From NCBI GenBank assembly GCA_943323705.2, contig CALPIT020000098.1:1-8864 (forward strand): a stretch of DNA of 8,864 nt. Reading direction: 5' to 3'. The translations under genes and the position numbers were made by a program. Positions within the stretch are counted from its first letter, which is position 1; the number at the start of each line of letters is the position of its first letter. Shown here in pieces: positions 1-6,052 of this stretch. The stretch is from Streptomyces griseus (GTDB taxonomy: Bacteria > Bacteroidota > Bacteroidia > Chitinophagales > Chitinophagaceae). The notes below the pieces were generated by a model. The model made no database searches. It was given only the letters and a program-made list of their open reading frames with translations, and had not been told where the DNA came from.

Positions 1-2228
1 TTCACTTCTTCGTCTTCCATTTTTCTAAACAATAATTCAGGAGCTCTGAGTGAATAGCCAACACTTAATAATTTTGGTCTGCCAGCATTTTCCCAATCCA
101 GCATTTTTTCAACCACTTTCATCATATAACACATTTTCTTAGCAGTGAAAGGAAGGAAAGGATTGATGAGTACAGCAAGATTGGCAGTCAATTGCAAACA
201 ATTATGTAAGGTATTGTCTATTTTTTGTTGAGCTTCAGGTATTGGCAATCCATTTTCACCAACTTGTTTGGCTACAATCCATGGCTCTTTGTCTTGCATG
301 TATTTATTGCCTTTTCTAGCGAGGTCAATCACATCAAACAAAGCATCTCTGTATTTGTAAGCTTCAATATTGTTTTCAACTTTTTGTTTGATTTCAGCAA
401 TGTCCGCCCAAAGTTTTTTATCGGCATCATCAGCAATCGCTTGATGGTACGCAGGTACTTTTCCATTACACAATTTGTGCATCAAAACAAAAGTGCGATT
501 TACAAAATTGCCGAAGATGGAAACAAGTTCACTATTCAAGGCGTCTTGAAATCCTTTCCAAGTAAATTCACTGTCTTTAGTTTCAGGGGCAATGGCAGTA
601 AGGTAATAACGCAAAGCATCCACCATCATGTCGCCACCATTTTCTTTTTTCACAAAATCTGTGATGTATTCATCCATTTCAATGCTCCATCCTCTGCTCG
701 TGCTCATCTTGTCTCCTTCGAGGTTCATGAATTCATTGCTGGGTACATTATCAGGTAAAATGTTTCCATGCAATTTCAACATCACTGGAAAAATGATGCA
801 ATGAAAAACGATATTGTCTTTACCAATAAAGTGAACCAATTTGGTGTCTTTATCTTCCCAATAAGGTTTCCAGTCTTTGTTGTTGTCAATAGCCCATTGT
901 TTGGTGGCGCTGATGTAGCCGATAGGAGCGTCGAACCAAACGTATAAAACTTTGGCCCCCCCACCCCCCAAGGGGGGATTTGTAGATGGAGAATTAGTAA
1001 CGACTTCGTCGTTAGTTTGGCTAAGTTTTTTTGATATAGCATTTAGCGTATTTTCAGTATCACCTAAAACTTGTTCGTTGGAGAATCTGATGACTTCAAA
1101 ACCTTGATCATATAACCACAGCGTTCTTTCTTCGTCTTTGATTTTATTTTCAGGCAGTTGGTGAATCAAACCGTCAACTTCAATTATCAGTTTCTTTTTC
1201 AGACAAACGAAATCTGCGATAAAAGCACCAATAATGTGTTGTCTTCTGAATTTAAAGCCATCAAGTTTCTTTCCTCTCAACATTTCCCATAAAGCAATTT
1301 CTGCTTGAGTTGGAACTGATCTGTTATTTGCTGCAAATTCTTTCAAAAGCCCATACAAAATCGGATCTGAAGTCTGATAAGGAAACTGACCTTCCTCAAT
1401 CAAATCAAATTGCTGATCATCTGATTCATATGAAGATTTACTTTGTTGACCGTCATCAACAATCCCCCCTTCGGGGGGTGGGGGGGCTACAGGTACTTTG
1501 ACCCCCCAATCCAAATCTCTCGTCACTGCTCTTGGATGCAACCCCGCATCAATCCAGCTTTTACACTGACCAAGCACATTATGTTTCCAATCGCTTTTAT
1601 GTTCAGTTAAAATCCATTCACGAAGAAATTCTTCATGTTTATCTAAAGGCAAATACCAATGAGTCGTTTTTTTCTTTGATGGAGGATTGCCGCTTAAAGT
1701 TCTTTTCGGGTTGATTAATTGTTCTGGACTTAAAGAAGTCCCACATTTTTCGCATTGATCGCCATAAGCGCCATCATTGCTGCAAACGGGACAGGTACCA
1801 ATGATATAGCGGTCAGCTAAAAATGTATTGGCGGATTCATCAAAATATTGTTCTGATTCTTTTACAATTAAATCTCCATTGTTATTCAACTTAGTAAAAA
1901 ACTCCTGGGCTGTTTCATGATGAATTGGAGCGGAAGTTCTGTGATAGATATCAAAGGAAATCCCCAAATCTTTCATATTGCTTTCGAGTAGTGCATGATA
2001 TTTATCTACAATGGCTTTAGGAGTAGTTTTTTCCTTCATCGCCTGAATGGTAATGGCTGCTCCGTGTTCATCACTGCCGCAAACAAAAACTACATCACGC
2101 TTTTGCGCTCTTAAATAACGGGAATAAATATCAGCAGGCAGATAGGCGCCCGCTAGATGACCAATATGCTTTGGTCCGTTGGCATATGGAAGTGCCGAGG
2201 TAATCAGATATCTTTTCGGATTGTTCAT
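1..2228 (-). CDS. metG: Methionyl-tRNA synthetase carrying an in-frame DUF559 nuclease insert (partial, 3' end outside window)
   Basis: Charges tRNA-Met with methionine in the cytoplasm; essential class I synthetase. The start at 2228 gives MNNPKRYLITSALPYANG with the HIGH motif at residues 21-24. The zinc knuckle is C146-x2-C149-x9-C159-x2-C162, the 'YVWFDAPIGY' active-site strand follows residue 427, and the KMSKS loop reads KMSTS at 507-511. The anticodon-binding helical domain includes 'NKYMQDKEPW'. About 742 codons are visible; the C-terminus lies beyond base 1. Residues 248-424 (177 aa) do not belong to MetRS: they are a nuclease domain flanked by Pro/Gly-rich peptides, lying between 'DLDWGVKVPV' and 'AKVLYVWFDAPIGY'. 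I followed the frame codon by codon through both junctions and found no stop. Without the insert the visible part is about 565 residues, normal for the family up to this point. No Shine-Dalgarno is seen. MetRS identity is very secure; whether the fused enzyme is active is inferred from intact motifs. Confidence 0.96.
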   Translation of the reverse strand, partial: MNNPKRYLITSALPYANGPKHIGHLAGAYLPADIYSRYLRAQKRDVVFVCGSDEHGAAITIQAMKEKTTPKAIVDKYHALLESNMKDLGISFDIYHRTSAPIHHETAQEFFTKLNNNGDLIVKESEQYFDESANTFLADRYIIGTCPVCSNDGAYGDQCEKCGTSLSPEQLINPKRTLSGNPPSKKKTTHWYLPLDKHEEFLREWILTEHKSDWKHNVLGQCKSWIDAGLHPRAVTRDLDWGVKVPVAPPPPEGGIVDDGQQSKSSYESDDQQFDLIEEGQFPYQTSDPILYGLLKEFAANNRSVPTQAEIALWEMLRGKKLDGFKFRRQHIIGAFIADFVCLKKKLIIEVDGLIHQLPENKIKDEERTLWLYDQGFEVIRFSNEQVLGDTENTLNAISKKLSQTNDEVVTNSPSTNPPLGGGGAKVLYVWFDAPIGYISATKQWAIDNNKDWKPYWEDKDTKLVHFIGKDNIVFHCIIFPVMLKLHGNILPDNVPSNEFMNLEGDKMSTSRGWSIEMDEYITDFVKKENGGDMMVDALRYYLTAIAPETKDSEFTWKGFQDALNSELVSIFGNFVNRTFVLMHKLCNGKVPAYHQAIADDADKKLWADIAEIKQKVENNIEAYKYRDALFDVIDLARKGNKYMQDKEPWIVAKQVGENGLPIPEAQQKIDNTLHNCLQLTANLAVLINPFLPFTAKKMCYMMKVVEKMLDWENAGRPKLLSVGYSLRAPELLFRKMEDEEV
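949..961. repeat. Flanking near-direct repeat, copy 1 (ACTTTGGCCCCCC)
   Basis: Plus-strand ACTTTGGCCCCCC, straddling the element boundary. It matches 12 of 13 bases of copy 2 at 1495-1507 in the same orientation, 546 bases away (182 codons exactly). It overlaps the C7 run of the terminal repeat, so part of the match may come from shared C-richness. Confidence 0.55.
955..980. repeat. Terminal inverted repeat, 3' end of the metG insert (relative to metG)
   Basis: On the plus strand this reads G-C7-A-C6-AA-G6-ATT. Its partner at 1461-1487 has the reverse complement G-C7-A-C6-GAA-G6-ATT, identical but for one extra base in the loop. Each copy is itself a hairpin: here C6 (964-969) pairs with G6 (972-977) around AA. 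In the metG frame it encodes NPPLGGGG. None of the six frames contains a stop codon. Similarity may extend a little inward (GTnGATG at both ends). Confidence 0.9.
1035..1361 (-). other. DUF559 / Vsr-like PD-(D/E)XK endonuclease domain within MetG
   Basis: MetG residues about 290-398. The order of motifs is that of DUF559 proteins: an N-terminal helix with 'PTQAEIALWEMLRG' (306-319), 'FKFRRQHIIG' (325-334), 'AFIADFVC' (335-342), 'LIVEVDGLIH' (347-356), an 'EERTLWLYDQGFEVIRF' segment (366-382), and 'NEQVL' (384-388). The probable catalytic set is Asp339, Glu350 and Asp352 (the E-x-D form of PD-(D/E)XK) with His356 following, as usual in this family; all are present. The domain is full length compared with stand-alone DUF559 proteins, which are about 110-130 residues. 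This suggests the nuclease is intact and not decaying. A free-standing version would normally start with its own Met just before the first helix; here that is replaced by a Ser/Asp/Gln-rich linker (residues 255-275). Family assignment is from motif recognition only. Confidence 0.85.
1461..1487. repeat. Terminal inverted repeat, 5' end of the metG insert (relative to metG)
   Basis: On the plus strand this reads AAT-C6-TTC-G6-T-G7-C, the inverted partner of 955-980. The inner hairpin is C6 (1464-1469) with G6 (1473-1478) around TTC; the plus strand can also be drawn as a C(TTCG)G loop, while the metG mRNA has a GAA loop. In the metG frame it encodes APPPPEGGI. No stop codon occurs in any frame on either strand. 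Confidence 0.9.
1495..1507. repeat. Flanking near-direct repeat, copy 2 (ACTTTGACCCCCC)
   Basis: Plus-strand ACTTTGACCCCCC, in the host part of metG coding for Trp-Gly-Val-Lys (DLDWGVK). It lies eight bases outside the terminal repeat and matches copy 1 at 949-961 in 12 of 13 positions. On the metG strand it contains TTGGGGGGT, which also occurs at the other end of the element. Confidence 0.55.
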
Positions 2229-2233
2229 GGTTG

Positions 2234-2265
2234 CAAAAATACCATAAACAGCGGCAAAGCCCAAA
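2234..2265 (-). promoter_or_regulatory. Candidate Bacteroidota-type promoter of metG
   Basis: Read on the minus strand, TTTG (2262-2265) is followed after 20 bases by TATTTTTG (2234-2241). This matches the TTTG / TAnnTTTG pattern of the primary sigma factor of Bacteroidota. The -7 box ends only five bases before the metG ATG at 2228, so a transcript from here would be leaderless or nearly so. The region is T-rich, so a chance match is possible. Read-through from the upstream polysaccharide genes is another source of metG mRNA. Confidence 0.4.
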
Positions 2266-2289
2266 AACAAAAACTGATTGCAATTAAGG

Positions 2290-2323
2290 TTAAAGTCTAC
2301 AATTTTATATCAAAGCCTACAAT
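2290..2323. repeat. Two 14-bp direct repeats at a 20-bp period upstream of metG
   Basis: Plus-strand TTAAAGTCTACAAT (2290-2303) and TCAAAGCCTACAAT (2310-2323) match in 12 of 14 positions with starts 20 bases apart. They lie between the pyruvyl transferase stop and the metG candidate promoter. The spacing is close to two helical turns and would suit a dimeric DNA-binding protein, but no regulator is identified. Confidence 0.5.
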
Positions 2324-2350
2324 AAAAAACCACTATTTTCGAAATGGAAA

Positions 2351-3520
2351 TTATTTTACACTTAAAATGGACTCTTTAAGATGAGCACGAAATGAAACCT
2401 TGAAATCAGACACAACTTTTTTCATAGCATCAGGGTTGTGTGATTTTTCTAGTTCATTCATCACGTTAATAATGTCAATACTATCCTTAGAAACAAAACG
2501 ATGTGCATTCATCATACCGCATTTGGTTAGCAAATCAACAACTTTCCCTTTGTAAGAGCCATCGTATTTACTTGATAATTCTATCGCTAAAAATGGAATG
2601 ATATTTTTTATACTAAAAATGGCTGAATGAAAACGATCGGTAATGCAAAAATTAAAATGTTTATAACAAGATGCCCATTCCAATGGATTGAGATGGCCGG
2701 TGATGTCTAAATGTGCAAATTTGTTTTGCTGTCCTATTGCTACTAATTGTATGTTATGCTGGTCTGCATATGTTCTCAACGTTTCAGCAATTTTTGAAAA
2801 ATAAACAGGGTTCGAAGAAAAAGACAAAGCAACTACTTTTTTATTAAAGTCTACTCCTAATTTTATTAATTTCTGACGCACTTCTGTATTGAAATCCATT
2901 CCAAAAGTTGGATCTGGCACTTGATACACTTTTGAAGTGTCTGTCACATTTTTACAAACTAAATCATAAGTAAACTGATCGCGAACAGCAATTCTTTTAA
3001 AGTCATCTAGAAATGTTCGCATTTGATGTTGAATCGCTTCTTGCTTTATTAATGATTCATCTGATTTATTTGCAGAAGCTGCAGAACCGATTTTAGCTGC
3101 TTTCAATGGTAAGGGGAGCCAATAAATATTAGGAAATTTGCGAGATTGTTTTTTGTTTAATACTTTCCAAACTTCATCACTACCAACTATAATCGCATCA
3201 TAATTTTGTTTTTCTATAAATGCAGAAGCTTTATTCCAATCATTGGTAGTGATACTTGAAGAAGATAAACTTAACTGTTTGTTGACGAAAGATTTTAAAT
3301 AAAGTAACTTTCTAGTCTTTGAAAACCCACCGCCTTTCCAGGGCAGAAATGATTTCAACGCCAAAATCCATTCACTGATTTCCATGTTAAGTGAACGATA
3401 ATCGATGACTTCAACCTGAGCTTCAGGAAAAAGATCTTTAAGCGTATATAAATGTCCTAATGTTTGAAGAATAGCTCCATCATTGTTGACATGATGGTAG
3501 GTAAGTATGCCTATTTTCAT
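2351..3520 (-). CDS. Polysaccharide pyruvyl transferase family protein
   Basis: 389 residues, cytoplasmic, no signal peptide. Members of this family (PF04230; CsaB, WcaK, AmsJ and relatives) transfer pyruvate from phosphoenolpyruvate to a sugar of a surface polysaccharide as a ketal; some relatives have other or unknown roles. Family marks are the N-terminal 'MKIGILTYHHVNNDGAILQT' (1-20), 'GSDEVW' (113-118; usually GSDQVW), 'KIGSAASA' (143-150), 'IAVRDQFTYDLV' (177-188), 'DPTF' (203-206) and the C-terminal 'TDRFHSAIFS' (294-303) in the probable nucleotide/PEP-binding half. Length is typical. The start at 3520 overlaps the stop of the upstream gene by four bases (ATGA), so translation is probably coupled. 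It is the last gene of a three-gene run that starts with a flippase, which supports a role in glycan decoration. The actual acceptor sugar cannot be read from the sequence. Confidence 0.88.
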   Translation of the reverse strand: MKIGILTYHHVNNDGAILQTLGHLYTLKDLFPEAQVEVIDYRSLNMEISEWILALKSFLPWKGGGFSKTRKLLYLKSFVNKQLSLSSSSITTNDWNKASAFIEKQNYDAIIVGSDEVWKVLNKKQSRKFPNIYWLPLPLKAAKIGSAASANKSDESLIKQEAIQHQMRTFLDDFKRIAVRDQFTYDLVCKNVTDTSKVYQVPDPTFGMDFNTEVRQKLIKLGVDFNKKVVALSFSSNPVYFSKIAETLRTYADQHNIQLVAIGQQNKFAHLDITGHLNPLEWASCYKHFNFCITDRFHSAIFSIKNIIPFLAIELSSKYDGSYKGKVVDLLTKCGMMNAHRFVSKDSIDIINVMNELEKSHNPDAMKKVVSDFKVSFRAHLKESILSVK

Positions 3521-4710
3521 ATTTTTTGTTCTTTAAATTTATAATAGTCGCCATCCCAAGTTCCGGTATAAAGATAGCCTAGTTGATCAATGTAAGGCAC
3601 TGATAAAGCCTTTCCATAATTGATTTCCCAATTGATTTCCCAGTCTTTTGAGATACATATTAATGAACCTTTTTGGACTGATTTTTTTGTATTGATGAGA
3701 ACACTTCCGTTTTCTAAAATGGCAGGGGAGGTCCATAGCCCACGATCGGAACTTGCTATACTTAATTCAGCTAGAATGGCTCCATTCTTTTTGTCTATTT
3801 TGTACGCTTTTCCATTTAATCCGAGAAAGCAGATTGAATTACCTGTAGGCACGCCAACAGTAGCCCTGCAGCCAAAATTGAATTTCTTTTCCCAGAGGAG
3901 CTTTCCATCTAAAGAATGTTTGTATAAGTAACAAGATTGATTGTGTTTGCTTATAGAATGATAAACCGCATTTTCTTCCGGATCTATGGAAGGGTTGGCC
4001 CAACCATTATAACCACTAATTGATTTTTTTTCCCAAATCAAATTTCCTGAGGTGTCCAAAACATGTAATCCATTAGCCTGCGATACAAAGAAAATTCTTT
4101 CCTCGCCATTTACTGTTGTGATAGCCACACCAGCTTGATGATAAAATAACTCCCCAGGTTTGTACGACCATTTTTCAGCTCCACTATTGGCATCTAATGC
4201 ATACAAGCCCTTAGAACACAGCACAGTCAATAATGTACCATCATTTAAAATATTCGGAGAACTCCATGCATTTATTTTCATGAATTTTTTGAACTCATAA
4301 TCATAATACAAATAAGACTTTATATGAGAAAACAATCTGGAAAATTTAGACTTGTTTTTCAATGCTGACATGCCATCAATAATCCATTTTTTATTTCCAT
4401 TTAAATCAAAGCATGCCATATTTGATCTTCCAAAATTGAAATAAACATGGTTATTGAAAATTAATGGACTTGAGTAAATTTTACTTTCAGTAACGAATTG
4501 CCATTTTATTTGACCATCAGGATTTACACAATAAAATGAGCCATCATGAGAGCCAAAATAAATATTATTGTCAGCGTCAGCAACAGGGGTAGATTCTGCA
4601 CATCGGATTGGATATTGTTTAAACTGAATTTTCCATACTAATTCAGGTGCTTTAGAATAAGCAACATCGTTAGGAATTCTCCCGTTTCTTTCTTTGTTGT
4701 ATAAAAACAT
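3517..4710 (-). CDS. PQQ-like beta-propeller repeat protein, apparently cytoplasmic
   Basis: 397 residues made of repeated blades of the PQQ/BamB-like type. Blade ends of the 'D..G...W' type are visible at 'NPDGQIKW' (63-70), 'FDLNGNKKW' (101-109), 'LDANSGAEKW' (172-181), 'LDTSGNLIW' (218-226), 'SLDGKLLW' (266-273), 'KIDKKNGAI' (304-312) and 'SKDWEINW' (354-361). That makes about seven blades, with blade-start phrases such as 'STPVADADNNIYFGSHDG' (40-57) and 'WSSPNILNDGTL' (149-160). The blade order is interrupted by a basic/aromatic stretch at about 117-147. There is no signal peptide or membrane segment, unlike BamB and the periplasmic quinoprotein dehydrogenases, and no PQQ-enzyme active-site pattern is recognised. 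It begins three bases after the flippase stop and overlaps the next gene by four, so it is surely co-expressed with both. A scaffold or ligand-binding role in the polysaccharide pathway is inferred only from position. Function unknown. Confidence 0.85.
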   Translation of the reverse strand: MFLYNKERNGRIPNDVAYSKAPELVWKIQFKQYPIRCAESTPVADADNNIYFGSHDGSFYCVNPDGQIKWQFVTESKIYSSPLIFNNHVYFNFGRSNMACFDLNGNKKWIIDGMSALKNKSKFSRLFSHIKSYLYYDYEFKKFMKINAWSSPNILNDGTLLTVLCSKGLYALDANSGAEKWSYKPGELFYHQAGVAITTVNGEERIFFVSQANGLHVLDTSGNLIWEKKSISGYNGWANPSIDPEENAVYHSISKHNQSCYLYKHSLDGKLLWEKKFNFGCRATVGVPTGNSICFLGLNGKAYKIDKKNGAILAELSIASSDRGLWTSPAILENGSVLINTKKSVQKGSLICISKDWEINWEINYGKALSVPYIDQLGYLYTGTWDGDYYKFKEQKI

Positions 4711-4713
4711 TTT

Positions 4714-6015
4714 TTATTTATTGAAAATGGGTATTTTTTTTATTAAGGAGTTAAGGGGTTCCCAATCAGATTTACTGAAATTAAGAATCTCTTTGATTTT
4801 TATTTTAGTATCTCTACTGTAAAAGTGTAAGAAAAAGAAGGCAGCTAATGAATAGGTAATCAGTGAAGAAAAAGCCGCTCCTTGAGAACCATATTTTGGG
4901 ATCAATATTAAATTTAAAATCACATTAAATACCAATGGAACCGCCATCGATTGTAATGCAATCCATGGTTTGCCCTTGCCTGCTAAATCCATATTCATTA
5001 CTTTGAAGACAGTTAATAGTACTACACCTGGAAGCAATATTTGCATAACAGGAACGCTATCTAAAAATTTCGCGCCAAATAACAATAAAATAATTTGCTT
5101 TGAAAATATGCCTATAAATAAAGACATGATACCTATCACTACTAGAGAAATCCTTAACAATTGACAAACTTTTTTAGAGAAAGCAAGAGAGTCTTTTGAA
5201 GCGGCGCTTCTTGAAAAAATAATGGTCGAAAATAAAGTTGGTATCTGCCACAAATACTGAACAATACTAGTGCCTTTAGAATATATTCCCAATTCATAAG
5301 ACGTGCTGTAATTTTCAAGCAAGATTACATCAATTTTATAGTTTAGCTGTGAAACGAGCAAGGCGATAGCATAAACAATGCCTAATGAAAGCATTTTGGA
5401 AATCACCTCTTTGTTGATATTAAAACTTAAGTGCTTGTGAAATTGGTTTTTAAATGCTAGAATTGAAAAAATCACCAATTGTCCCATGAATAGTGCAAAC
5501 AGCGCACCATTTAATTTAATATTAAAAAAAAATAAAAGCACAAAAGTTGTAAGAAATGTCACAAAGTTTGGTACCCAGTTGATGCGATTGAATTTTTTAA
5601 TTTCACTTTTACCAAGATAAATTCCGGAAGAATAGGTATTGTATAATGTAAACGGAATGGTCATGATTGACAACAAAATAGAAGTTTCATCATTAATATT
5701 CTTTGTAAATAATTTTATTAAATAATAACAAACAAAAACACTGACAAATGAAGTAAATAGCCAAATCTGGGTAATCGCTCTTTGGATGGTTTCTATCTCA
5801 TAAATCTTTTTACCAACAAAATAGGTGGTCGATTGTCTAATGCCCAATGAACCAAAAACCATGAATAAAGAGGGGTAAACTAATATTGCAGAAATTTGTC
5901 CGTTTTGTTCTGGCGATAGAAATCTGGCTGTTAAAACTGAAGTCCCTACACCAAATATCATTATATATAAATTAGAAAGACCAACCCTGAAAAGATCACT
6001 TATAAAAGACTTCAT
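4714..6015 (-). CDS. Wzx-type polysaccharide flippase (MOP superfamily)
   Basis: 433 residues with about 12 hydrophobic segments, an integral inner-membrane protein. Flippases of this family (Polysacc_synt, MOP superfamily; Wzx, RfbX, TuaB) move undecaprenyl-linked sugar units across the inner membrane before polymerisation or transfer. Typical features are the N-terminal amphipathic start and first helix 'GLSNLYIMIFGVGTSVLTARFL' region (12-33), 'LSPEQNGQ' (33-40), 'GIRQSTTYFVGKK' (58-70), a central 'YKIDVILL' helix (226-233) followed by 'ELGIYSKG' (241-248), and the C-terminal 'PKYGSQGAAFSSLITYSL' (373-390). Length is normal. It is the first gene of the minus-strand run and would be transcribed from the 6016-6346 region. 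The ATG at 6015 fits the usual start of the first helix; no clear Shine-Dalgarno is visible. Substrate unknown. I do not assign wzx as a symbol because O-antigen context is missing. Confidence 0.9.
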   Translation of the reverse strand: MKSFISDLFRVGLSNLYIMIFGVGTSVLTARFLSPEQNGQISAILVYPSLFMVFGSLGIRQSTTYFVGKKIYEIETIQRAITQIWLFTSFVSVFVCYYLIKLFTKNINDETSILLSIMTIPFTLYNTYSSGIYLGKSEIKKFNRINWVPNFVTFLTTFVLLFFFNIKLNGALFALFMGQLVIFSILAFKNQFHKHLSFNINKEVISKMLSLGIVYAIALLVSQLNYKIDVILLENYSTSYELGIYSKGTSIVQYLWQIPTLFSTIIFSRSAASKDSLAFSKKVCQLLRISLVVIGIMSLFIGIFSKQIILLLFGAKFLDSVPVMQILLPGVVLLTVFKVMNMDLAGKGKPWIALQSMAVPLVFNVILNLILIPKYGSQGAAFSSLITYSLAAFFFLHFYSRDTKIKIKEILNFSKSDWEPLNSLIKKIPIFNK

Positions 6016-6052
6016 TATAATTTAAATAATATCATTTTTTATTTGAAAACAA

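Larger units (their letters stand above)
955..1487 (-). mobile_element. In-frame insertion element: DUF559 nuclease coding unit bounded by terminal inverted repeats
   Basis: This segment interrupts metG without breaking its reading frame. Both ends carry the same G/C-rich inverted repeat (955-980 and 1461-1487), and the interior encodes a DUF559-type endonuclease domain. Total added protein is 177 residues (MetG residues 248-424), beginning 'APPPPEGGIVDDG' and ending 'NPPLGGGG'. The only Met codon in the insert is inside the nuclease core (residue 316), so the nuclease has no obvious start of its own and would be made only as part of MetRS. There are no intein signatures (no Cys/Ser at the first residue, no His-Asn at the end). 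Known: DUF559 proteins belong to the Vsr/PD-(D/E)XK nuclease group. Inferred: the element is a mobile, homing-like selfish unit that spreads by cutting empty target sites. The exact ends are uncertain by a few bases because the boundary codons (GCC at both ends) could be host or element. Confidence 0.8.

Noticed and set aside
225..758. 177-residue open frame on the plus strand
   Set aside because: It lies antisense to conserved MetRS coding sequence (KMSTS region) and has no recognisable domain; a shadow of metG.
782..1042. 86-residue open frame on the minus strand crossing one terminal repeat
   Set aside because: It is out of frame with metG, which is clearly the coding frame here. It stays open partly because the G/C-rich repeat has no stops in any frame.
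1035..1361. DUF559 nuclease as a separate gene within metG
   Set aside because: No ATG precedes the nuclease core inside the insert and the frame is continuous with metG on both sides; an alternative TTG/GTG start cannot be excluded but has no support.
955..1487. Intein inside MetRS
   Set aside because: The first insert residue is Ala (no Cys/Ser/Thr), there is no block B TxxH, no C-terminal His-Asn, and the ends are Pro/Gly-rich repeats. No splicing motifs are present.
955..1487. Group I or group II intron with a homing endonuclease
   Set aside because: The whole insert is open in the host frame with no room for a catalytic intron core, and it has terminal inverted repeats instead.
1310..1501. 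Plus-strand open frame across the other terminal repeat
   Set aside because: Antisense to the nuclease insert, no domain, and explained by the stop-free repeat.
3620..3931. 103-residue plus-strand open frame
   Set aside because: Antisense to the beta-propeller gene, with no domain or translation signal.
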